From assembly GCF_030651185.1 (NCBI RefSeq), contig NZ_JAUSCJ010000029.1:62001-126000 (forward strand): a stretch of 64,000 bases of DNA. The letters are read 5' to 3'. The notes beneath the pieces are model-generated. The model searched no databases and was not told the origin of the DNA. It was given only the letters and a program-made list of their open reading frames with translations. How positions within the stretch are numbered: the stretch's first letter is position 1; each line of letters opens with the position of its first letter. Positions 50,913 to 58,986 of this stretch are shown one piece after another. Made by a program: the position numbers and the translations under genes. The DNA is from Phenylobacterium sp. GTDB lineage: Bacteria; Pseudomonadota; Alphaproteobacteria; Caulobacterales; Caulobacteraceae.

Positions 50913-52307
50913 TCACCGGGTCGCCATCCGGACGTCGGCGACCAGTCGGTTCATCTGGCCGATGTACTCCGTGGGGGTGTGGGAGATCCCCAGGCGGACC
51001 ACCACCAGGCGGGCCTGGGGCACGACGACGATGAATTGCCCGAGGCTGCCGCGCGCCATGAACGAGTCGGCGCCCATGCCGGCGCGCCGCTGGGCCGGCA
51101 GGCCGGTGATCCCGCGGTTGGTCCAGAAGCCCGCGCCGTATCCGAACCCCTCGCTGCCAGGGGTCAGCCGGGCGGAATAGTCGACCCAGCCCTCCGGCAG
51201 GATGCGCTCGCCGCCCACCAGCCCGTCGTCGGCATAGAGCGCGCCGAACCGGGCCCAGTCCCGCGCCGTGGCCCACATGTGGCTAGCGCCGATCGGGGTT
51301 CCCACCGCGTCGAGTTCCAGGACCGGCCGGGTCATGCCCAGCTTGTCGAACAGCTGGGCGTGGGCGAAGCGTGTCACCGACGCGCCGTCGCCGCCGGCTG
51401 CGTCGCGGATGATGGCCGACAGCAGCAGGGTGTTGCCGTTGCTGTACTGGAACTTGGCCCCGGGGGCGGCCTCCACGGGCGCCGCCCGCGCCATCGCCGC
51501 CATGTCGTCGCGGGCGAACACCATCTGGGCGGTGGGGTCGAAGGCGGTCGTCCAGTTCTGGCTGAGCGAGCTGCCGAACTTCAGGCCGCTGGCCATACGC
51601 AGCAGGCTGTCGGGGGTGATCGCGTGGCGCGGGTCGGCGACGCCGCTCCAGGCCGGGACCGGCGCGGGCTGATCCATCTTCAGGCGACCCTGCTGGACCA
51701 GGACCCCCAGCAGGGCGTTTGTCACCGACTTGGTCATGGACCAGCCGTGCAGGGGCGTGTCGGGGCCGATCCCCGGGGCGTAGCGTTCGGCGATCACCTT
51801 GCCGTCCTTGAGGATGACCACGGCCTTGGTGAAGTCTCGGGGCCCTTCGTCAGGCTCGGCGAAGGCGCGGTCGAGGGCGGCCGCCAGCGCGGGGTCGGTG
51901 GGGGTCACCACGCCATCGCCGGCGATGGGCGGCGCCAGGGCCGGGGCGGGAGCCGGCAACACCACCGGGGCCGCGACCTTGCCCTTGGCGATCAGGCAGC
52001 CCTCCACGCCGCGATGGACGGCGACGGCCTTGAAGGGGCCGAGGCTGGCGGTGACCTCACCCCTGGCGTGGTCGATGCTGTGGCGCTCCAGCGACTTCAG
52101 GAACGACAGGTCAGGAACCAGCGCCTCGCGGAAGTAGCGCTCGGGCTCAAGGCCGGCGACGAACACCGCCGAGCAGAGCTGATGGCTGACCAGGGCCGGA
52201 GCGACCGCCAGGGCGCGGTCGGGACGCAGGCTTCCGCAGCCCCCGAGACTGGGGGCGAGCGCCACGGCGAGGGCAAGCGGGGTGAGCCGGGGGGATAGGA
52301 AAGGCAT
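50913..52307 (-). CDS. Beta-lactamase/DD-peptidase-fold serine hydrolase lipoprotein
   Basis: 464 residues. A lipoprotein signal ends in L-G-G-C with Cys24. A domain of about 100 residues of unknown fold precedes the class C beta-lactamase domain, with S-M-T-K (Ser-x-x-Lys), Y-S-N-G-N (Tyr-x-Asn) and a downstream R-A-G-M-G-A-D-S-F region at the third-motif position. Members include esterases, D-aminopeptidases and nylon hydrolases; true beta-lactamase activity is not implied. GGAG lies six bases before the ATG at 52307. Divergent neighbours are absent; the membrane AraC gene lies just upstream on the same strand. Confidence 0.85.
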   Translation of the reverse strand: MPFLSPRLTPLALAVALAPSLGGCGSLRPDRALAVAPALVSHQLCSAVFVAGLEPERYFREALVPDLSFLKSLERHSIDHARGEVTASLGPFKAVAVHRGVEGCLIAKGKVAAPVVLPAPAPALAPPIAGDGVVTPTDPALAAALDRAFAEPDEGPRDFTKAVVILKDGKVIAERYAPGIGPDTPLHGWSMTKSVTNALLGVLVQQGRLKMDQPAPVPAWSGVADPRHAITPDSLLRMASGLKFGSSLSQNWTTAFDPTAQMVFARDDMAAMARAAPVEAAPGAKFQYSNGNTLLLSAIIRDAAGGDGASVTRFAHAQLFDKLGMTRPVLELDAVGTPIGASHMWATARDWARFGALYADDGLVGGERILPEGWVDYSARLTPGSEGFGYGAGFWTNRGITGLPAQRRAGMGADSFMARGSLGQFIVVVPQARLVVVRLGISHTPTEYIGQMNRLVADVRMATR

Positions 52308-52366
52308 GGGAGCTCCAGGTCTGCGGGCCATCCGCCCACCGGGTCTGGAGCGTCGCGATCAGCCGC

Positions 52367-53473
52367 TCACGCCGAGTTTGGAATTCGGCCAGCCGATCCT
52401 GAAATCGATGGCGCGTCCCCGGCGCCGAGCGCCTGGCGCCGGTAGGCGGTGGGGGTCGTGTCGGTGGCGGCGCGGAAGGCGCGGTTGAACGGGCCCAGGG
52501 AATTGAACCCGGCGTCGAGGGCGATGGTGAGGATCGGGACCTCCGCCTGGGCCGGGTCGGCCAGGGCGGCCAGGGTCTCAGCGATGCGGAAGCTGTTGAG
52601 ATAGGCGTTGAAGTTGCGGAAGCCGAGCCCCTGGTTGATGGCCTTACGCAGCCGGTGCTCCGGCGCGCCCAGACTGTGGGCCAAGGCCCCGATGGTCAGC
52701 GCCTCCTGCCGATAGGCGCGATCGGTCTTCATCGCCCGGTCCAGGGCGGCGATCAGCCGGGGATCGACGGGCTCGGGCTCGGCCGCCGGGCGCGCGGGCG
52801 CCGTCCCGGGGAACAGGGCACGCCCCCCCGCCACCCCCAGCAGGGCCCAGGCGACTCCGAGCGCGATGGCGGCAAGGCCTGCGGCGCCCACCAGGCTCGC
52901 CAGGGCCGGGGAGGCTTCCTGGGCGCCCATCAGGTTGGAGACGGCGGTGAGCGCGATGAAGCCGGCCGAGGCGGCGACGATCATCACCCGCACCCGGCGG
53001 CGCGGCTCCACCAGGTCGTCCCGGTACGAGCCGATCGTCTGGGCCGTGGCCAGCACCGCGAAGCCCAGGGCGGCCAGGGTCAGGACATCGTCGATGCCGT
53101 TCTGCGTGGGCCACCGGGCGGGATGCAGCACCAGGGCGCACAGCACCGGCAGACCCACCATGGTCGCCCACAGCGCGCCGTGCCGGGGCTTCAACCGGAA
53201 GCCGTCGTCGAACAGGGCGCGGGCGAACAGCCAGAACACCACGTTGTTGCCGGTGGCCAGCGCCATCAGCGGTATGTCCCATCCCACCGGGGGCCGGTGG
53301 AACCCGGCGGAGGAGGTGATGGCGAAGATCGCCCCGCCCATGGCGAAGGCCGCCCCCAGTCTGGCGCCCGTCGTTCGGCCATGGTCGCGCAGCATCAGCC
53401 CGCCGATCAGCAGCAGCAACAGGCCCGCGCCGCTTCGGAGCGCGATATCGAGGCTGTGGACGGCGGCGGTCAT
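52367..53473 (-). CDS. AraC-family regulator with membrane-embedded N terminus (paralogue 2)
   Basis: 368 residues with six or seven hydrophobic helices (about 8-215), a linker rich in proline, and a C-terminal AraC double helix-turn-helix (G-A-P-E-H-R-L-R-K-A-I-N-Q-G-L-G-F-R-N-F-N-A-Y-L-N and I-A-L-D-A-G-F-N-S-L-G-P-F-N-R-A-F). The same arrangement and nearly the same motifs occur at 36335, so they are paralogues. The ATG at 53473 begins the membrane domain; the longer open frame is non-homologous. It lies 59 bp upstream of the serine-hydrolase lipoprotein gene on the same strand, a plausible target or operon partner. Confidence 0.85.
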   Translation of the reverse strand: MTAAVHSLDIALRSGAGLLLLLIGGLMLRDHGRTTGARLGAAFAMGGAIFAITSSAGFHRPPVGWDIPLMALATGNNVVFWLFARALFDDGFRLKPRHGALWATMVGLPVLCALVLHPARWPTQNGIDDVLTLAALGFAVLATAQTIGSYRDDLVEPRRRVRVMIVAASAGFIALTAVSNLMGAQEASPALASLVGAAGLAAIALGVAWALLGVAGGRALFPGTAPARPAAEPEPVDPRLIAALDRAMKTDRAYRQEALTIGALAHSLGAPEHRLRKAINQGLGFRNFNAYLNSFRIAETLAALADPAQAEVPILTIALDAGFNSLGPFNRAFRAATDTTPTAYRRQALGAGDAPSISGSAGRIPNSA

Positions 53474-53587
53474 GGCGCTTGGGTAATGCAGGTTCGGCGC
53501 CGACCCAAGAGGCTTTGGATGCCGGGCGGACCGCCTTAGATGTGGGGCAGGGGGCGCCGAACCCGATGACAAAGGAGTTTGCCGGAC

Positions 53588-53965
53588 ATGATCGCCTACA
53601 CGACGCTCGGCGTGAACGACATGGCCAGGGCCACGGCCTTCTACGACGCGGTGTTCGCGCCGCTCGGGGCGGTGCGCGACACCACCAGCGAGACCTGGAC
53701 CGGCTACGTCCGGGCCGGGGACCGGGGGCGGTTCTTCCTCACCCGCCCCTTTGACGGCCAGCCCGCCACCGCCGGCAACGGGGTGATGCTCTCGTTCCTG
53801 GCGGTCGACCGCGCCGCCATCGACGCCTTCCACGCCGCCGCCTTGGCGGCGGGCGGCTCGGACGAAGGCCCGCCCGGCGTTCGCGAAGGCATGAACCCGG
53901 TCTTCTACGCCGCCTATGTCCGCGACCCCGACGGCAACAAGCTCTGCGCCTTCGTCCGGAAGTGA
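53588..53965 (+). CDS. VOC-family (glyoxalase/bleomycin-resistance-like) protein
   Basis: 125 residues, one beta-alpha-beta-beta-beta pair of the vicinal oxygen chelate fold. It starts I-A-Y-T-T-L-G-V-N-D-M-A-R-A-T-A-F-Y-D-A-V, the VOC N-terminal pattern, and ends F-Y-A-A-Y-V-R-D-P-D-G-N-K-L-C-A-F, the usual C-terminal strand with D-P-D-G-N. AAAGGAG lies 10 bases before the ATG. Metal ligands are not obvious beyond Glu/His-poor strands, so enzyme or binding role is open. Divergent from AraC paralogue 2. Confidence 0.85.
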   Translation: MIAYTTLGVNDMARATAFYDAVFAPLGAVRDTTSETWTGYVRAGDRGRFFLTRPFDGQPATAGNGVMLSFLAVDRAAIDAFHAAALAAGGSDEGPPGVREGMNPVFYAAYVRDPDGNKLCAFVRK

Positions 53966-54109
53966 CACTTGGCGGGACCCTGACGGTCACCTGTCGGCCT
54001 TCGTGGGCCGCTCTCGCCCGCCGCAATCCCTTGTCCCTCAAGACTCCGCGGCCATGTGCGGGCCGTTAAACAGCCTTGTCTTCCATCCGTGGCCACCGAC
54101 AATGCGCCG

Positions 54110-57007
54110 ATGACTCGCCTGATCGATGGCCTGACCCCCTGCGGCCCCGTCGCCGACCCCAAGGCCGCCGAGCGCGCCCTCACCGTCGTCCGCGCCGCCG
54201 CCGAGGAGGGCGGCTGGGCCGAGCTGCTGGCGCGGGCCTGGCCGGCCCTGGCCCCGGTCTTCGGCGCGTCGGCCTACCTCACCAGCCTGGCGCGGCGCGA
54301 CCTACCCCGCCTGCGCGACCTGCTGCAGGCCGACCCCGACGCCCGGTTCACCGACCTGCTGGCCCGCACCGCCGCCCTCTCCGACCTCAGCTACGAGGCC
54401 GCCAAGGTCGGCCTGCGCAAGCTCAAGGCAGAGGCCCATCTGCTCATCGCCCTGGCCGATCTGGGCGGGGTCTGGGACCTGGACGCGGTCACCGGCGCCC
54501 TGGCCCGCTTCGCCGACGCGGCCCTGATCACCGCCCTCACCGTCGCCGCCCGCAGCGAGGTCGAGGCCGGCCGCCAGACCGCGGTGGGGCAGGGCGCCGC
54601 CGGGCCTGTCCCCGGCTATTTCTGCATCGCCATGGGCAAGCACGGCGCCTATGAACTCAACTATTCCAGCGACATAGACATCAACGTCTTCTACGAGCCC
54701 GACGCCCTGCCGCTGGTCGAAGGCGTTGAGTCCCAAGGCTTCGCGGTCCGCCTGACCAACAAGCTATCGGAGTTGATGCAGGACAAGACCGGCGACGGCT
54801 ACGTGTTCCGCACCGACCTGCGCCTGCGCCCCGACCCCTCCTCGACGCCGCTCGCCGTGCCCGTCGCCGCGGCCATGGACTACTACGAGAGCGTCGGCCA
54901 GAACTGGGAGCGGGCGGCCTTCATCAAGGCCCGCGCCTGCGCCGGCGACATCCCTCGAGGCGACGCCTTCCTGGCGGAGCTGATCCCCTTCATCTGGCGC
55001 AAGAACCTCGACTTCGCGGCCATCGCCGACATCCACTCCATCAAGCGCCAGATCCACGTCCACAAGGTCGACGACCGCCTGCAGGCCAAGGGCATGGACC
55101 TGAAGCTGGGGCGGGGCGGCATCCGCGAGATCGAGTTCTACGTCCAGACCCAGCAACTGATCCTGGGCGGCCGCCACCCAGACCTGCGCTCCCCCCGCAC
55201 CCTGGACGCCCTGGCCGCCCTCTTCGCCGCCGGCCATGTCGCGCCCAAGGCCGCCGAGGAGATGACGGAGGCCTATGGCGTGCTGCGCGCCATCGAGCAC
55301 CGCATCCAGATGCTGGCCGATGAGCAGACCCACAAGCTCCCGGAGTCCGACATTGAGCGCGGCCGGGTCGCGGCGCTGGCCGGCTATCCCCGGCTCAAGG
55401 CCTTCGACACCGCCATCGAGAAGACGCTGAAGAGCGTCAACCGCCGCTATGGCGAGCTGTTCCCCGACGAGGAGCAACTCTCGTCGCGTTTCGGCAGCCT
55501 GATCTTCACCGGCGTCGACGACGACCCCGAGACCCTGGCGACCCTAGCCCGCATGGGGTTCTCGCAGCCCGCCAAGGTCTCCCAGACGATCCGCGGCTGG
55601 CACCACGGCCACATCTCGGCCACCCGCACCGAACGGGGCCGCGAGCTCTTCACCCGTCTGGCCCCGCGCCTGCTGGAGGCCGCCAACGCCACCGGCGCGC
55701 CCGACATGGCCTTCCACCGCTTCAGCGACTTCTTCGGCAAGCTGTCGTCGGGGGTGCAGCTCCAGTCCCTGTTCCTGGCCCAACCGCAGCTGTTCGAGTT
55801 GATCGTCCAGGTGATGGCCTATGCGCCGCGCCTGGCCAACACCCTGGCCCGGCGCCCCGCGGCGCTCGACGCCATGCTCGACGGCGACTTCTTCTCCGAT
55901 ATCGCCATCGAGGAGGACCGCCGGATGATGGCCGCCGCCGTGGCCCGCGCCGAGGGCTTCGAGGGCGCGATGGACGCCGTGCGCCGGGTGCATCGCGAGC
56001 AGGCCTTCCGCATCGGGGTCCAGGTGATGAGCGGCTCGGCCACCGCCGAGATTGCCGGCCGCGCCTTCGCCGACCTGGCGGACCTCTGCATCGACACCCT
56101 GGCCCCGGTGTCGCTGACCGAGGCCGAGCGCCTGGGCGGGACCTTCCCCGGTCAGGTCGCTGTCGTGGCGCTGGGCAAGTGCGGGTCTCGCGAGATGAGC
56201 GCCGGCTCCGACCTCGACCTGATGACCGTCTACCGCGCCGATGATCCCGCCGCCGCCTCGTCGGTGAAGGAGTGGAGCGCCGACGTCTTCTACGGCCGCT
56301 TCACCCAACGTCTGATCGCGGCGCTCTCGACGCCGACCGGCGAGGGGGAACTCTACGAGGTGGACATGCAACTCCGGCCCTCCGGCACCAAGGGCCCGGT
56401 GGCGGTGAGCTTCCCGGCCTTCGAGGACTATTACGACCGCGAGGCGGAGACCTGGGAACTGCTGGCCCTGACCCGCGCCCGGGTCGTCTGGGCCAGCTCG
56501 CCCGTCTTCGCCAAGGCTGTGAGCGAGGCCATCGACGGCGCCCTTCGCCGGCCGCGGGAGGCGGCCAGGACGGTGGCCGAGGTGCGCGAGATGCGCCAGC
56601 TGCTGGAACAGGAGCGGCCGCCCAAGGGCGACTGGGACCTGAAGCTCTCCCCCGGCGGGTTGGTGGACATCGAGTTCGCCGCCCAGTTCCTGCAGCTGGT
56701 CCACGCGCCGGACGGCGGTCCGCTCTCGCCCAACACCGCCGAAGCGCTCGACGCGGTCCTTGCGGCGGGTCTGGCTGACAAGCAGCCCCTGGCCGATCTC
56801 CAGGAAGCCTGGCGGCTGCAGCAGAACCTGACCCAGTTGCTCAAGGTGGCCCTGCCCGACGGCGAGGATCCCGGCGAGGAACCCAAGGCCTTCAAGGCCC
56901 TGCTGGCTCGGGCCGGCGGCGTGAAGGACTTCAAGGGCCTGCGCGCCAAGCTGGCCCGCGCGCGGGCCGCGGCACGGCGGGCCTATGACATCATTGTGCA
57001 AACTTGA
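54110..57007 (+). CDS. glnE: Glutamine synthetase adenylyltransferase/deadenylase
   Basis: 965 residues, matching GlnE. It adenylylates and deadenylylates glutamine synthetase in response to PII. Two nucleotidyltransferase halves are seen: the first with G-K-H-G-A-Y-E-L-N-Y-S-S-D-I-D and the second with A-L-G-K-C-G-S-R-E-M-S-A-G-S-D-L-D, each carrying the G-S/x-D-x-D metal motif, and the G-R-G-G-I-R-E-I-E-F block between. The ATG at 54110 was chosen; an in-frame GTG at 54056 adds 18 unlike-looking residues. It is separate from the VOC gene by 144 bp. In rhizobia, too, glnE lies after cyc-degP-two-component genes. Confidence 0.95.
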   Translation: MTRLIDGLTPCGPVADPKAAERALTVVRAAAEEGGWAELLARAWPALAPVFGASAYLTSLARRDLPRLRDLLQADPDARFTDLLARTAALSDLSYEAAKVGLRKLKAEAHLLIALADLGGVWDLDAVTGALARFADAALITALTVAARSEVEAGRQTAVGQGAAGPVPGYFCIAMGKHGAYELNYSSDIDINVFYEPDALPLVEGVESQGFAVRLTNKLSELMQDKTGDGYVFRTDLRLRPDPSSTPLAVPVAAAMDYYESVGQNWERAAFIKARACAGDIPRGDAFLAELIPFIWRKNLDFAAIADIHSIKRQIHVHKVDDRLQAKGMDLKLGRGGIREIEFYVQTQQLILGGRHPDLRSPRTLDALAALFAAGHVAPKAAEEMTEAYGVLRAIEHRIQMLADEQTHKLPESDIERGRVAALAGYPRLKAFDTAIEKTLKSVNRRYGELFPDEEQLSSRFGSLIFTGVDDDPETLATLARMGFSQPAKVSQTIRGWHHGHISATRTERGRELFTRLAPRLLEAANATGAPDMAFHRFSDFFGKLSSGVQLQSLFLAQPQLFELIVQVMAYAPRLANTLARRPAALDAMLDGDFFSDIAIEEDRRMMAAAVARAEGFEGAMDAVRRVHREQAFRIGVQVMSGSATAEIAGRAFADLADLCIDTLAPVSLTEAERLGGTFPGQVAVVALGKCGSREMSAGSDLDLMTVYRADDPAAASSVKEWSADVFYGRFTQRLIAALSTPTGEGELYEVDMQLRPSGTKGPVAVSFPAFEDYYDREAETWELLALTRARVVWASSPVFAKAVSEAIDGALRRPREAARTVAEVREMRQLLEQERPPKGDWDLKLSPGGLVDIEFAAQFLQLVHAPDGGPLSPNTAEALDAVLAAGLADKQPLADLQEAWRLQQNLTQLLKVALPDGEDPGEEPKAFKALLARAGGVKDFKGLRAKLARARAAARRAYDIIVQT

Positions 57008-57025
57008 GCGACGGAGATAGGCGCC

Positions 57026-57051
57026 CGGACCGTTGAATTGATGACGGTCCG
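57026..57051. repeat. 8-bp inverted repeat between glnE and the EF-hand gene
   Basis: CGGACCGT (57026-57033) and ACGGTCCG (57044-57051) with a 10-base spacer, 22 bp before the EF-hand ATG. It has no T-tract and could be an operator or the end of glnE mRNA. Confidence 0.4.
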
Positions 57052-57073
57052 CAAGCTCGTCGAAAGGACCCCT

Positions 57074-57493
57074 ATGAAGCGTCTTCTGATCACCGTCGGC
57101 TTTCTGGCCGCGGCCGGCTCCGCCCAGGCGCAGATGGGCCGCGGTCCCAATCCGGACCTCGACGGCGATGGCAAGGTGACCTTCGCGGAGTTCAAGAAGG
57201 TCCAGGCCGACACCATGTTGGGCAGGCTCGACTCCGACAAGGACGGCAGGATCACCAAGGCCGAGAGCAAGCCGATGGAGGACATGGTCGCCCGGTTCGG
57301 CGGCGCCAAGGCGAGCGCCCGTATCACCGAGATGTGGAGCAAGGGCGACGCCAACAAGGATGGCGCCCTGTCGCGCGCCGAACTGGACACGGGGTCCAAG
57401 CGCCGCTTCGACGTCGGCGACACCAATCGGGACGGCTGGCTCAGCAAGGATGAACTTGCCACCATGCGCAAGAACCGGGGCCGTGACGGTTAG
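57074..57493 (+). CDS. Secreted EF-hand protein
   Basis: 139 residues with a signal peptide (cleavage after A-Q-A near residue 20). The mature protein has four EF-hand-like loops: D-L-D-G-D-G-K-V-T-F-A-E, D-S-D-K-D-G-R-I-T-K-A-E, G-D-A-N-K-D-G-A-L-S-R-A-E and D-T-N-R-D-G-W-L-S-K-D-E. Each has the D-x-D/N-x-D-G calcium-loop pattern, so it should bind Ca2+ in the periplasm or outside. AAAGGA precedes the ATG. It lies 32 bp before the ECF sigma gene and may be co-transcribed; a link to sensing is an inference. Confidence 0.85.
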   Translation: MKRLLITVGFLAAAGSAQAQMGRGPNPDLDGDGKVTFAEFKKVQADTMLGRLDSDKDGRITKAESKPMEDMVARFGGAKASARITEMWSKGDANKDGALSRAELDTGSKRRFDVGDTNRDGWLSKDELATMRKNRGRDG

Positions 57494-57525
57494 CCAACTC
57501 AACGTCGCCCCGGGTGAGGTCAGGT

Positions 57526-58071
57526 TTGGACTCAGATCCGGACGAGGAACTGCTGGCGCGGGTGGCGCAGGGCGATCCTGCCGCGGTGCGGGCGCTCACC
57601 GGGCGCAAGCTGCCGCGCGTGCTGGCCCTGGCCGGCCGAATGCTGGGGGAGGCGTCCGAGGCCGAGGACGTGGCCCAGGAGGCGATGATCCGGGTCTGGC
57701 GCCAGGCGCCCACCTGGACGCCTGGCGTGGCGCGCTTCGACACCTGGCTGCACCGGGTGACTTTAAACCTCTGCTACGACCGGCTGCGCCGCCGCCGCGA
57801 GATACCAACGGAGACACCGCCGGAACAGGTCGACGTCGGACCGGCCCCCGACCGCGGCCTGGAGGCCGCCGATGTGGGCCGCAGGGTCGGCTCGGCGATG
57901 CAGGCCCTGCCGGACCGTCAGCGCGAGGCGGTCGCGCTCTGCCACTATCAGGATCTCACCAATATCGAAGCCGCGGCGATCATGGGGGTCAGTGTCGAGG
58001 CCCTGGAAAGCCTGCTGTCGCGGGGGCGCCGCGCCCTGCGCGTGGCGCTTTCGGATATGGTGGCGCCATGA
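57526..58071 (+). CDS. ECF-type RNA polymerase sigma factor
   Basis: 181 residues (TTG start, SD GAGGT five bases before; a GTG at 57514 would add four residues). Region 2 has A-E-D-V-A-Q-E-A-M-I-R-V-W-R-Q and F-D-T-W-L-H-R-V-T-L-N-L-C-Y-D; region 4 reads L-P-D-R-Q-R-E-A-V-A-L-C-H-Y-Q-D-L-T-N-I-E-A-A-A-I-M-G-V-S-V-E-A-L-E-S-L-L. Only regions 2 and 4 are present, so it is a group 4 (ECF) factor. It is followed by a one-helix membrane protein and a ZraP-like sensor, the layout of sigma/anti-sigma units. Confidence 0.9.
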   Translation: MDSDPDEELLARVAQGDPAAVRALTGRKLPRVLALAGRMLGEASEAEDVAQEAMIRVWRQAPTWTPGVARFDTWLHRVTLNLCYDRLRRRREIPTETPPEQVDVGPAPDRGLEAADVGRRVGSAMQALPDRQREAVALCHYQDLTNIEAAAIMGVSVEALESLLSRGRRALRVALSDMVAP

Positions 58072-58081
58072 GGGGACGCCC

Positions 58082-58504
58082 ATGACCCGAGACCGTTTCC
58101 TGGAACTGGCCGACGCCCACGGCAGCGCCGTGGCCCGCTGGCCCGCCGCCGAGCGGGAGGCCGCCGCGATCCTGATGGCGGCCGAGCCGGAGTTCGCCCG
58201 CCAAAGCCTTGCCGCCGCCGACAGGTTGGACGCGGCGCTGGACCTCTGGGCGCCGCTCAGCGTGCCGCAGGGGCTGCGCGAAGTGGTGATCGCGGCCGCT
58301 CCCTTGGCCCGCCCGCGTGGCGGATTGCGCGCATGGCTGCTGGGCGCCGGGGTGGGCGCGGGCTTGGCGGCGGCGAGCGCGGCGGGCCTGGTGTTTGGCG
58401 TCGTCCTGTCTGGAAATCTCGCCGCTCCGACCGATGCTCCGGAGGCGGTAAGGGCGGCCATGGCCGGCTATGACGATCTCTCTGAGACCACCGAAGGCGC
58501 CTGA
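58082..58504 (+). CDS. Putative anti-sigma factor, one membrane helix
   Basis: 140 residues. The N-terminal half is soluble and helical (R-F-L-E-L-A-D-A-H-G-S-A-V-A-R-W-P), then one membrane helix (about 88-112; G-A-G-V-G-A-G-L-A-A-A-S-A-A-G-L-V-F-G-V) and a short periplasmic tail. No zinc-binding H-x3-C-x2-C of ZAS proteins is present. Size, topology and position 10 bp after the ECF gene make an anti-sigma role likely but unproven. The stop overlaps the next ATG by one base, so all three genes are coupled. Confidence 0.65.
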   Translation: MTRDRFLELADAHGSAVARWPAAEREAAAILMAAEPEFARQSLAAADRLDAALDLWAPLSVPQGLREVVIAAAPLARPRGGLRAWLLGAGVGAGLAAASAAGLVFGVVLSGNLAAPTDAPEAVRAAMAGYDDLSETTEGA

Positions 58505-58986
58505 TGCCCAGCCAACGCACATTGACCCTGGCCCTGGTGGCGTCGGTCGCCCTCAACCTCTTCGTCATCGGGGCGGTGGTGGGCGTCGTGGTCCTGGGCC
58601 ACCGGATGCGGGAGGCGGTCGGCGGCGCCAACCGTCCGCGCCAGCCGCTATGGAGCGCCGCCGATACCCTGCCGCCGGAACACCAACGCGCCTATCGCCA
58701 GCTCCTGCGCGGGCAAGCAGGTCCCGTCGGCGGCCAGATGCGGCAGGCGCGGCAGGCGCGGCGGGACGCCTGGGGCGACCTCGGCGCCGAGCCCCTGAAC
58801 GGGCCGGCCGTTTCCCGGCGCCTGGCCGAGGCTCGGGCGCTCGAGATGACCGCCCGCGGGGGGGTGGAGGATCGGATCGTCGCCTTCGCCGCCACCCTGC
58901 CGCCGGCTGAACGCGCGGACCTGGCCAAGGGGTTGGCCCTCAGCGGGCCGGGGGGCCGGGGCCCGCGCGAACGCCGGCAGCCCTAG
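58504..58986 (+). CDS. Periplasmic heavy-metal-sensor-like (ZraP/CnrX-type) protein
   Basis: 160 residues: N-terminal membrane anchor (about 9-31) and a periplasmic helical domain rich in Arg, Gln and Ala (L-P-P-E-H-Q-R-A-Y-R-Q-L-L-R), like the LTXXQ/heavy-metal resistance family that includes CnrX and RsnR. It lacks a clear Cys/His metal cluster. It would sit beside the anti-sigma protein at the membrane. The stop overlaps the convergent pleC stop (shared CTAG). Confidence 0.65.
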   Translation: MPSQRTLTLALVASVALNLFVIGAVVGVVVLGHRMREAVGGANRPRQPLWSAADTLPPEHQRAYRQLLRGQAGPVGGQMRQARQARRDAWGDLGAEPLNGPAVSRRLAEARALEMTARGGVEDRIVAFAATLPPAERADLAKGLALSGPGGRGPRERRQP

